Shown here piece after piece: positions 1 to 5,371 of a DNA stretch of 7,604 nt. This DNA is from Bacteroidota bacterium (GTDB taxonomy: Bacteria; Bacteroidota; Ignavibacteria; Tepidaquicellales; Tepidaquicellaceae): assembly GCA_023429265.1 (NCBI GenBank), contig JAEYVS010000152.1, positions 1 to 7,604 on the forward strand. Direction: 5' to 3'. The notes under the pieces are model-generated. The model saw only the letters and a program-made list of their open reading frames with translations, was not told the DNA's origin and did not search any database. A program made the translations under genes and the position numbers. The first letter of the stretch is position 1; the number at the start of each line of letters is the position of its first letter.

Positions 1-445
1 ATGCAAAACCTTTTACATCCAGCATCTTGAAAAATGAGAAAACAATAAAGAATCCTCCCATGAATTTGCTCATCATGTCATTCCAATTCCACTCTCCGGC
101 AATAACCTGACTGAGCAAAACAAACCCCAGCAGATATGCTAATATTATTATCAAAGGCTTATAAGTTACAGCGCCGCTGTCTTGCGGAATAGAAGAAGCA
201 GAGGAATTAGACATCATATGATGCCCCACACCGTTTACCTCTTTTATAATGTAATTTCCCGCGCCTTTCAATACTTCATTGAGCTTATCGGTGCTAATAT
301 GACCTTTCCTCATTATAATGTCAGTCTTTGGCGGATCCAGGGTAATCGATTTTACCTCTACACCATCTACTGACTTAAGAGCATTTTCTACTTTTGCTAA
401 ACAGGATGAGCATGTCATCCCTTCGATTCGATATGTATGTTCCAT
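1..445 (-). CDS. HMA domain - MauE/DoxX-like membrane protein (partial, C-terminus off the left edge)
   Basis: The reading frame is open from an ATG at 445 down to the window edge (148 codons visible). Residues 1-70 form a heavy-metal-associated domain with the classic metal-binding loop GMTCSSC (Cys12, Cys15), which typically binds Cu(I), Hg(II) or Zn(II). A linker with HHMM (75-78) and many Ser follows. Next comes a hydrophobic segment at about 97-115, then a second starting near 128 that ends in FFKMLDVKGFA. That ending resembles the MauE/DoxX-like redox-associated membrane family, whose members are about 230-240 residues when fused to HMA, so roughly 90 residues are probably missing. Family members are thought to act in membrane thiol or metal handling; the exact reaction is not established. 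It lies downstream of the HMA-AraC regulator on the same strand, with 82 bp between them, and its start codon sits inside an 11-bp inverted repeat. The HMA call is strong; the MauE call rests on a short stretch. Confidence 0.85.
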   Translation of the reverse strand, partial: MEHTYRIEGMTCSSCLAKVENALKSVDGVEVKSITLDPPKTDIIMRKGHISTDKLNEVLKGAGNYIIKEVNGVGHHMMSNSSASSIPQDSGAVTYKPLIIILAYLLGFVLLSQVIAGEWNWNDMMSKFMGGFFIVFSFFKMLDVKGFA

Positions 446-485
446 TATAGTTAGTTTTTCTTTCTATACAAAATTAACTATAATG
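443..485 (-). promoter_or_regulatory. 11-bp inverted repeat spanning a -7 box and the start codon of the HMA-MauE gene
   Basis: Plus-strand bases 443-453 (CATTATAGTTA) are the exact reverse complement of 475-485 (TAACTATAATG). Pairing continues inward with one G-T wobble and four A-T pairs, giving 15 Watson-Crick pairs in 16 positions. Reading the minus strand, one arm lies just upstream of and overlapping a perfect Bacteroidetes-type -7 box (TAATTTTG, 469-476). The other arm contains the ATG of the HMA-MauE gene. I see no clear -33 TTG at the right distance. The layout fits a repressor or activator operator, or a leader hairpin that hides the start codon; the sequence cannot separate these. 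Confidence 0.55.
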
Positions 486-527
486 AAGTCCGAAACTGTT
501 ACATTATTCCGGAAATGTGTTGCAGAA

Positions 528-1097
528 TTATTTGGTAAGCTTATCCAGCGGTTTGCGGTTTTTTACCGACAATGATTTGAATTCCGAAGGGGTGAGACCG
601 GTTACGGCCTTAAACTGGCTGGAGAGGTGAGCGGTACTGCTGTAGTCTAATTCGAATGCTATCTCGCTTAATGAGAGATCATCATACACCATTAATTCCT
701 TTACCTTTTCTATCTTTTGAAGTATGATATATTTCTCGATCGTAACACCTTCCATAGAAGAAAAGATATTACTGAGATAGTTGTAATCCAGCTTTAGATT
801 CCTTGCAAGGTAGTCGGAGAATTTTTCATCCTCTTTCCTGCCCTTATTATAATGCACCGAATCAATTACTAAATTTTTTATTCCTTCTATTAGCTGCTCA
901 TTTTTTCTGTCGAGGAGCTCAAATCCTTCCCTTCCTAACACCTCTTTTATATGTATAATCTCATCTTTATCGGGCTCTCGTTCTACCTCTGCACTGCCGA
1001 GCTTCACATCGAGCACTATAAACCCAAGCTTCTCCAGTTCCTCCCTCACAACACGCATACATCGCATGCAAACCATATTTTTTATTCTGAGAATCAT
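528..1097 (-). CDS. AraC-family regulator with N-terminal HMA-like CxxC domain
   Basis: This 189-residue protein is probably a cytoplasmic metal-responsive transcription factor. Residues 1-65 look like a small ferredoxin-fold HMA domain. The motif KNMVCMRC (Cys10, Cys13) stands where GMTCxxC normally sits, and a mixed alpha/beta pattern ends in GREGFEL. After a linker helix, residues about 92-178 form an AraC/XylS DNA-binding region: YLARNLKLDYNYLSNIF is the first helix-turn-helix, SLSEIAFELDYSSTAHLSSQF the second, and GLTPSEFK the family's C-terminal signature. No cupin or other ligand domain is present, so the HMA part is the obvious sensor. Metal identity (copper favoured by the neighbours) is inferred. 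The gene is divergent from the DUF305 operon across a 144-bp spacer and upstream of HMA-MauE on its own strand, so it could control both. Start is the only ATG that keeps the full HMA domain; no clear Shine-Dalgarno. Confidence 0.88.
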   Translation of the reverse strand: MILRIKNMVCMRCMRVVREELEKLGFIVLDVKLGSAEVEREPDKDEIIHIKEVLGREGFELLDRKNEQLIEGIKNLVIDSVHYNKGRKEDEKFSDYLARNLKLDYNYLSNIFSSMEGVTIEKYIILQKIEKVKELMVYDDLSLSEIAFELDYSSTAHLSSQFKAVTGLTPSEFKSLSVKNRKPLDKLTK

Positions 1098-1105
1098 TTA
1101 TTTAT

Positions 1106-1119
1106 CTGTGTCATCACAG
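1106..1119. promoter_or_regulatory. Small palindrome in the divergent spacer
   Basis: CTGTG-TCAT-CACAG is a perfect 5-bp inverted repeat with a 4-nt centre, lying 8 bases upstream of the AraC-type regulator's start codon. It could be an autoregulatory operator or a short leader hairpin. The arms are short enough to arise by chance, so this is a weak call. Confidence 0.25.
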
Positions 1120-1241
1120 GGGTTTTGTCTCTTTAATGCCACACTTATTTTTATCGATTTCTGAATAAATTTTGTTTTTATAAAATCCCGTATTTGGTAT
1201 AACTTTTGAGCAATAGAAAGTAAAAAATAAAACTATACATT

Positions 1242-1691
1242 ATGGAAAATAAAAACTACAATAAATTATACCTCATGACGGGTATTCATTTTGTAATAAT
1301 GTTCATCATAATGTACGCTATGGTGGATATCTGGGATCACGTATATTTTAATCTCAACAAGGTTTACATGGCAACACTTATGACGGCGCCGATGATAATC
1401 ATGGAGATTATTATGATGAAAAGCATGTACAAAAAGAGCAAACGGAACATCGCCATCTTAACGGCTGCTGCAGTAATAATCCTTGCAGCTTTCATTTCGG
1501 TTAGAACACAGACCGCGATCCAGGATAAAGAGTTTCTGCGGTCAATGATACCTCATCATTCCAGCGCGATCCTGATGTGTGAGGAAGCCGGTATAACCGA
1601 CCCCGAAATTAAAACCCTATGTGACAGCATAAAAGCCGCACAAATTAGAGAGATCGAGCAAATGCAGTCTATTTTAGAAAGACTCGATTAA
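1242..1691 (+). CDS. DUF305 domain membrane protein
   Basis: This 149-residue protein has three predicted membrane segments (about 11-28, 41-58 and 69-87) followed by a short DUF305-type region (94-149). By topology that region would face the periplasm if the N-terminus is inside. The DUF305 signature is clear: FLRSMIPHHSSAILMCEEA, with the MIPHH motif at 102-106, followed by a helix containing AAQIREIEQMQSIL. Possible metal ligands are His105, His106, Met112, Cys113, Cys127 and Met141. Some DUF305 proteins (for example cyanobacterial CopM) bind copper, and the domain often sits in copper-resistance clusters; copper binding here is inferred. It is the first gene of the plus-strand group, 53 bp before the CsoR-like gene. 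The ATG has no Shine-Dalgarno but an A-rich leader. A loose -10-like TATAAC lies at 1198-1203 without a convincing -35. Confidence 0.88.
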   Translation: MENKNYNKLYLMTGIHFVIMFIIMYAMVDIWDHVYFNLNKVYMATLMTAPMIIMEIIMMKSMYKKSKRNIAILTAAAVIILAAFISVRTQTAIQDKEFLRSMIPHHSSAILMCEEAGITDPEIKTLCDSIKAAQIREIEQMQSILERLD

Positions 1692-1706
1692 AAACAAAAA
1701 TATAGC

Positions 1707-1738
1707 TTGACTGACACCCCGGATCTGCATTAATTTTG
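1707..1738 (+). promoter_or_regulatory. Candidate Bacteroidetes-type -33/-7 promoter for the CsoR-like gene
   Basis: TTG at 1707-1709 and TAATTTTG at 1731-1738 (a perfect TAnnTTTG) are separated by 21 nt, close to the known Bacteroidetes sigma-ABfr spacing. Transcription would start around 1741-1745, at or just before the ATG at 1745, giving a leaderless or nearly leaderless message. That argues against the TTG at 1736 as the translation start. Found by eye only; TSS data would settle it. Confidence 0.4.
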
Positions 1739-1744
1739 TTATAT

Positions 1745-2071
1745 ATGATAAAAAGAGTAAATACGGTTATTGGTCAGCTGCGGGGAATTATTCGGATGAT
1801 TGAGAATAATGAAGATTCCAAGAAAATTCTCAATCAGTTTAATACAGCAGAAAATGCTTTAGCTGCCTCTAAAGATTATCTGATAAATGATGTTATGCGA
1901 AAAAATTTAGCTATCAAATTATCAATGGCATTAGATTCTTGTCCAGGGAATTGCGGACAGGAAAAGATTATTGAAAAAATGAAAAATGATTTTCCCGCTC
2001 TAAACGAAAAAGAAATTCTTGAGTCTATAAAAAAAATCGAAAAGTCTCTCAATATTATGAATAATTCATAA
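1745..2071 (+). CDS. CsoR/FrmR-family (DUF156) regulator lacking the canonical metal ligands
   Basis: I chose the ATG at 1745 (108 residues) over an in-frame TTG at 1736, because family conservation begins at RVNTVIGQLRG and a promoter -7 box overlaps the TTG. The protein is all-helical, with the family's DNA-binding signature GQLRGIIRMIE (10-20). Aligned without gaps to Mycobacterium tuberculosis CsoR from memory, the Cu(I) ligands Cys36, His61 and Cys65 correspond here to Ser25, Val50 and Asn54. None of the classical copper triad remains, nor the Cys pair used by persulfide-sensing CstR. The only cysteines are Cys66 and Cys70, in a CPGNCG motif early in helix 3. The C-terminal extension (71-108) is long and Lys/Glu-rich. 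Role: probably a transcriptional repressor in this cluster, with an effector that cannot be read from known ligands. It is followed after 21 bp by the thioredoxin-like gene, likely co-transcribed. Confidence 0.85.
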   Translation: MIKRVNTVIGQLRGIIRMIENNEDSKKILNQFNTAENALAASKDYLINDVMRKNLAIKLSMALDSCPGNCGQEKIIEKMKNDFPALNEKEILESIKKIEKSLNIMNNS

Positions 2072-2092
2072 ATATCAAAGAACATTACTCTA

Positions 2093-2359
2093 ATGGAAAA
2101 AAGAAACATAGAACTCTTTATCGCAGGATGTCCGGCTTGCGAACCGGCCGTTGAATTAGTTAAATCACTAATTTGTAATTCCTGCAATTTGCAAATTTAC
2201 AATGTGGCTTTAGCCGATGATATTATTAATAACAAAATTAAGAACTATAATATCAATGTTATCCCTTCTGTTGCAGTCAACGGTAAACTCTTACAATGCT
2301 GTACAGGTAATGGCCTTAATAAAGAGGAACTAATTAAAGTTGGCATTGGAAAAGCATAA
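2093..2359 (+). CDS. Small thioredoxin/glutaredoxin-like protein with three Cys pairs
   Basis: This 88-residue protein has a minimal thioredoxin fold. It opens with a beta strand (IELFIAG), then the CPAC active-site motif (Cys13, Cys16) at the start of a helix. A second strand region (LQIYNVAL) follows, then NVIPSVAVNGKLL, where Pro58 is the expected cis-proline. Unusual extras are a second CxxC (CNSC, Cys28-31) and an adjacent Cys pair (Cys69-70). There is no signal peptide, so it is probably cytoplasmic and could reduce disulfides or carry metal or thiol groups to or from neighbouring proteins; the substrate is unknown. Related small thioredoxin-like proteins occur beside mercury, arsenic and copper genes. 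It follows the CsoR-like gene by 21 bp and is the last gene before the shared terminator. No Shine-Dalgarno is visible. Confidence 0.8.
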   Translation: MEKRNIELFIAGCPACEPAVELVKSLICNSCNLQIYNVALADDIINNKIKNYNINVIPSVAVNGKLLQCCTGNGLNKEELIKVGIGKA

Positions 2360-2363
2360 TAAA

Positions 2364-2387
2364 CAGCCGGAAATAATTTCCCGGCTG
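2364..2387. terminator. Bidirectional hairpin terminator between convergent operons
   Basis: CAGCCGG (2364-2370) pairs perfectly with CCGGCTG (2381-2387). A bulged C and three further A-T pairs tighten the stem around a TAA loop. It starts 5 bases after the thioredoxin-like stop and lies 15 bases from the receptor stop. T-rich sequence follows on both strands (TCTTATTTAAT on plus, TTTATTATG on minus), though neither tract is an ideal U-run. Confidence 0.75.
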
Positions 2388-2402
2388 CTCTTATTTAATA
2401 AA

Positions 2403-4625
2403 TCAATCTATCAAAAATCGGAACCCTGCATATACTGACCGTCCCATTGTCGGACCCCAGATAAATGAAGTATCGAAGTACGGTCCGAACGGATCATTAT
2501 TTGCTATTATCGGATCTTCCTGCTTAAAGTCTAATATATTTTCTATGCCGCCATATATTTCAAACAGCTCCCATCTTTTCGTAAGCTGCAGATTCAGCAT
2601 TGTGTATGGATCTGATGTTGTTGGACGCTGATACTCCACAGGATTAGACTCTGTAGAGGGGAGTCTCTTCGATCCCGTCCACTCTGCTATAAGGTCTGCG
2701 TTCCATGACCCATCGTCCGGTGAATATGAAACACTTCCAAGAACATTGTGTTTCGCGACAAAAGGATACTCCCTTTCAATTCCATTCTGCGTATATCGCA
2801 CATCGCTGTATTTATAGGAGAGCTTTACGTCGAAGTTTTTAAATATATTCACCCCCGTCTCAGCCTGTAATATATTTGAATGTGAATCTCCGTTGAGGTT
2901 CTCAAAGGTCACCTTTGAGGGATCCGAGTCATAATCCGGGATTATCTGGTTAATAAAATTCGTCCTGTAAAAATCCACGATGAAATTTCCCGACACATCA
3001 CCTGCCTCAAAATATTGAACCAGGTTGACACCAAAGTTCAATGCTTTCTCAGGCTCTAGCTGCTCGGATATTATCACATCTCTGGACGTAGCCAGTATCC
3101 CTGAGTATTCAGAGAATAGATTGATCGTCCTGAATCCTGTTCCTACAGATCCCCTTAGAGTAGTGCTTGGAGATATTTCATATTTTACCAGCGCACGAGG
3201 AGTCACAAAGAAACCGTGACTATTATGATGATCCAGCCTTACTCCGGTCAGAAGCTCCACTTTATCATCAAATAAATGTGAAGTGTTTTCAACAAAAACC
3301 CCCGGTACGGACTCTTTCTTGCCGTATGATCCGTCATATGTTTTACTCGTAGGCTGCATGAATTTCACCTCTTCATTTATATCCTCGTACTTGTAACTGC
3401 TTCCTAAACGTAATTCATTGTGCTCGCCCATTACTGTCTCAATATATGCGCTTGTATAGAAATTCGTCTGCTTGCCTCTGTAGTCTGTATATCCGTAGTA
3501 AGAATTTTCATCATAACGTGCTCCGGTAAGGACTCCCTTTATCTTAGTTTTATCACCCAGCTGGACAGTACCTCGCCCGTAAAAATCACCCTGCTCGAGA
3601 TCCGCCGTCTGACCGTAAACTGAATTCCCGCCCAGGTCACTTTCCCGGTTGAATCCTGTCTGGCCCCCCGTCCGCTCCTCGTTCAGATACTTCCACGAAA
3701 GATCGAAGCCGTCTGTCTCACTGCCTGTGTATTTCCACTTATTATAAATAAAATACCGTGTTGTAAGTGGATTATCAAGGAATCCGTCTCCATTTTCATC
3801 TACACGGTTCGATTTCTGGACAGTGTGCCCTGAGATCAACGTATTCCATTTACCGAATTCTTCTCCATAATTAAGATTAAATTGCTTCTCCAGAACGTCA
3901 TTCACAAACCCGTTTACATAGAGTTTCTCGGACGTCTCCTTATCCTTCAGCATCACGTTAATTATTCCGCTAATGGATTCGTAGCCTTGAAGCACGGAAT
4001 TCGATCCCTTCGATATCATAATGGAATTTATTAAGGTGCCGGGTAGATTTGTTACACCATATTTCTTCGTAAGTCCGCTCATCATAGGTACATTATCTAT
4101 CAATACCTGAGTATAAGAACCGTTAACGCCGAGTAGTTTCAATTCTTTCGTCTTCGTTATTACATCCGTTTCTTTTATCTCGACAGATGAATTGGTCCCG
4201 AAACATCCAGAAAGATCACATGAGGATGCCTTCTCAAATTCGGCACTGTTCATTTTTGTTGTGAGACCTACATCACCAAGCACTGTGCTTGTTTTCTCTT
4301 TACCCTCAACTGTTATCTCATCCGTATAGTATGGTATCAGAGTTACAAACACATATTTCTTGTCTTTTGCCGATACGGTATCCCAGTTATATCCTGTAAA
4401 AGAAACCACCAGCCTCTCATCTTCTATCCCTTCTCGTGATAATTCAAATCCCCCATCCGTAGCTGTCTCTGTTCCTATCGTCGTCCCTATCCATTTGACA
4501 ATGGCTCCCTGAACGGGAGCCCTGTCGTTATTTTCCTGTACGCGTACTTTTCCTTTTATCACATCCTGTGAATAAGCGGTTACGCATAATCCAACAAATA
4601 ATATTAATGCTAATAAGTTTTTCAT
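2403..4625 (-). CDS. TonB-dependent outer-membrane receptor (metal-associated type)
   Basis: This complete 740-residue receptor has a signal peptide at 1-19/20 (LALILFVGLCVTAYSQ). A carboxypeptidase-regulatory-like beta-sandwich follows at about 22-100 (VIKGKV, then GAIVKWIGTTIGTETATDGGF, then LVVSFTGY). The plug is at about 115-230, with VLIDNVPM, IMISKGSNSVLQGYESISGIINV and the usual plug-end pattern. The barrel ends in the terminal strand SVYAGFRFLID. The plug carries CDLSGC (Cys136, Cys141). I recall a related region in FCB receptors reading roughly CCNLSESFETN..VD, in receptors found near metal genes. It probably imports, or senses, a metal, metal complex or peptide across the outer membrane using TonB energy; the substrate is not determined. 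It is last in a minus-strand operon, 52 bp after the YHS gene, with a strong Shine-Dalgarno. Confidence 0.93.
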   Translation of the reverse strand: MKNLLALILFVGLCVTAYSQDVIKGKVRVQENNDRAPVQGAIVKWIGTTIGTETATDGGFELSREGIEDERLVVSFTGYNWDTVSAKDKKYVFVTLIPYYTDEITVEGKEKTSTVLGDVGLTTKMNSAEFEKASSCDLSGCFGTNSSVEIKETDVITKTKELKLLGVNGSYTQVLIDNVPMMSGLTKKYGVTNLPGTLINSIMISKGSNSVLQGYESISGIINVMLKDKETSEKLYVNGFVNDVLEKQFNLNYGEEFGKWNTLISGHTVQKSNRVDENGDGFLDNPLTTRYFIYNKWKYTGSETDGFDLSWKYLNEERTGGQTGFNRESDLGGNSVYGQTADLEQGDFYGRGTVQLGDKTKIKGVLTGARYDENSYYGYTDYRGKQTNFYTSAYIETVMGEHNELRLGSSYKYEDINEEVKFMQPTSKTYDGSYGKKESVPGVFVENTSHLFDDKVELLTGVRLDHHNSHGFFVTPRALVKYEISPSTTLRGSVGTGFRTINLFSEYSGILATSRDVIISEQLEPEKALNFGVNLVQYFEAGDVSGNFIVDFYRTNFINQIIPDYDSDPSKVTFENLNGDSHSNILQAETGVNIFKNFDVKLSYKYSDVRYTQNGIEREYPFVAKHNVLGSVSYSPDDGSWNADLIAEWTGSKRLPSTESNPVEYQRPTTSDPYTMLNLQLTKRWELFEIYGGIENILDFKQEDPIIANNDPFGPYFDTSFIWGPTMGRSVYAGFRFLID

Positions 4626-4630
4626 AATAA

Positions 4631-4638
4631 CTCCTCCT
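4631..4638 (-). promoter_or_regulatory. Strong Shine-Dalgarno of the TonB receptor gene
   Basis: AGGAGGAG on the minus strand lies 5 nt before the ATG at 4625. It is the only near-perfect Shine-Dalgarno in the window; the other genes have A-rich or unremarkable leaders. It fixes the receptor's start and suggests high or independent translation of the last gene of the operon. Confidence 0.75.
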
Positions 4639-4677
4639 GATTAATTTTTAAAAACCGAACTCCGCATTAAGATCAGT

Positions 4678-5220
4678 TTATTCTTTGGAGGAATTACCGT
4701 TTTTATATTTATCAGGATTGCTTAGAAATTCCTTGTCACATCCCGGGCAGCAGAAGTAATACTTCGTGCCTTCATACATTACGCTCATGTCCTTTGATGC
4801 AGCACCGCCTTCTACCGGGCAGTTAATGCCTTCTTTTATATAATCCATCGGCTCTTCCTTGAATTCCGCTACACATCCCGGACAGCAAAATTTATACTCT
4901 TTGCCAAGGTAATTTACGGTTTTAGGATTTTCGCCTAGAGGCTCTCCGCTCACCGGGCATGTATCATCATTAATATCATTAACATCACCTGATACTTCAC
5001 TCACGCCCGAGCTGTGCTTCATCGGCTCTTTCTTAAATTCACTCATTCCCATTTCACAAGTACTCGAACAGCTCTCATCACAGCTTCCGGCACCCTGGCA
5101 TCCGTCACATACGCATTCACTCACGGATTTAGTCGTTGCCTCTGAAGTGTTATATGATACCATTGTATAAAAACCAAATATTGCTGCTGCAGCTACCACT
5201 GCAAATAAAATCTTTTTCAT
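4678..5220 (-). CDS. Exported Cys-rich protein with tandem YHS/TRASH-like metal-binding domains
   Basis: This 180-residue protein has an N-terminal signal or membrane anchor (KKILFAVVAAAAIFGFYTMV, 2-21). A cysteine cluster follows at 36-55 (Cys36, 38, 41, 47, 51, 55). Two clear YHS/TRASH-like domains come next, at 87-127 (CPVSGEPL, YLGKEYKFCCPGC, EFKEEPMDYI) and 133-172 (CPVEGGAA, YEGTKYYFCCPGC, EFLSNPDKY). Each supplies one Cys plus a CCxxC group, a likely Cu(I) or other soft-metal site. The stretch CEMGMSEFKKEPMKH (55-69) looks like the tail of a third, degraded copy. Such domains occur in copper chaperones and CopA/CusB relatives; here the protein probably binds metal in the periplasm. It is second in the operon, between the Cys-rich orphan and the TonB receptor. 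The ATG is preceded by an A-run, with no Shine-Dalgarno. Confidence 0.88.
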   Translation of the reverse strand: MKKILFAVVAAAAIFGFYTMVSYNTSEATTKSVSECVCDGCQGAGSCDESCSSTCEMGMSEFKKEPMKHSSGVSEVSGDVNDINDDTCPVSGEPLGENPKTVNYLGKEYKFCCPGCVAEFKEEPMDYIKEGINCPVEGGAASKDMSVMYEGTKYYFCCPGCDKEFLSNPDKYKNGNSSKE

Positions 5221-5262
5221 TATTATTTTTTTTTAAATTTTAACTAGTTTTGTTTCATCATG

Positions 5263-5345
5263 TCTCCCCTTTGAACAAAGGGGAGAAGTTTTGGTTCGCG
5301 AAGAATGAGCGAATACCAAAACAGAGGGGTTGTAAAAACTCCTCT
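5263..5345. repeat. Three consecutive hairpins between operon genes (dispersed-repeat-like element)
   Basis: Hairpin A: a perfect 10-bp stem TCTCCCCTTT/AAAGGGGAGA (5263-5286) with a GAAC loop. Hairpin B: GTTTTGGTTCGC (5288-5299) pairs with 5309-5322 over 12 bp with a 2-nt bulge. Hairpin C: AGAGGGGTT/AACTCCTCT (5323-5331, 5337-5345), 9 bp including one G-T pair. The three are almost contiguous and fill the spacer between the Cys-rich gene and the YHS gene. No U-run follows on either strand, so it is not a plain terminator. It could be a REP/MITE-like dispersed repeat, or a processing or attenuation structure that uncouples expression of the two genes. Only one copy lies in this window. Confidence 0.6.
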
Positions 5346-5371
5346 TAAGAATAATACATGCTTATTAAAAT

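Noticed and set aside
501..518. ACATT...AATGT hairpin with a TTCCGGAA core after the AraC-type gene as a terminator
   Set aside because: The stem is only 5 bp, mismatched inward, and has no T-run on the minus strand.
1736..1744. TTG at 1736 as the start of the CsoR-like gene
   Set aside because: It lies inside a perfect -7 promoter box; the ATG at 1745 fits family length and the predicted transcript start.
1876..2187. Minus-strand 103-codon open frame over the CsoR-like and thioredoxin-like genes
   Set aside because: It crosses two genes with recognised folds and has no start signal or domain of its own.
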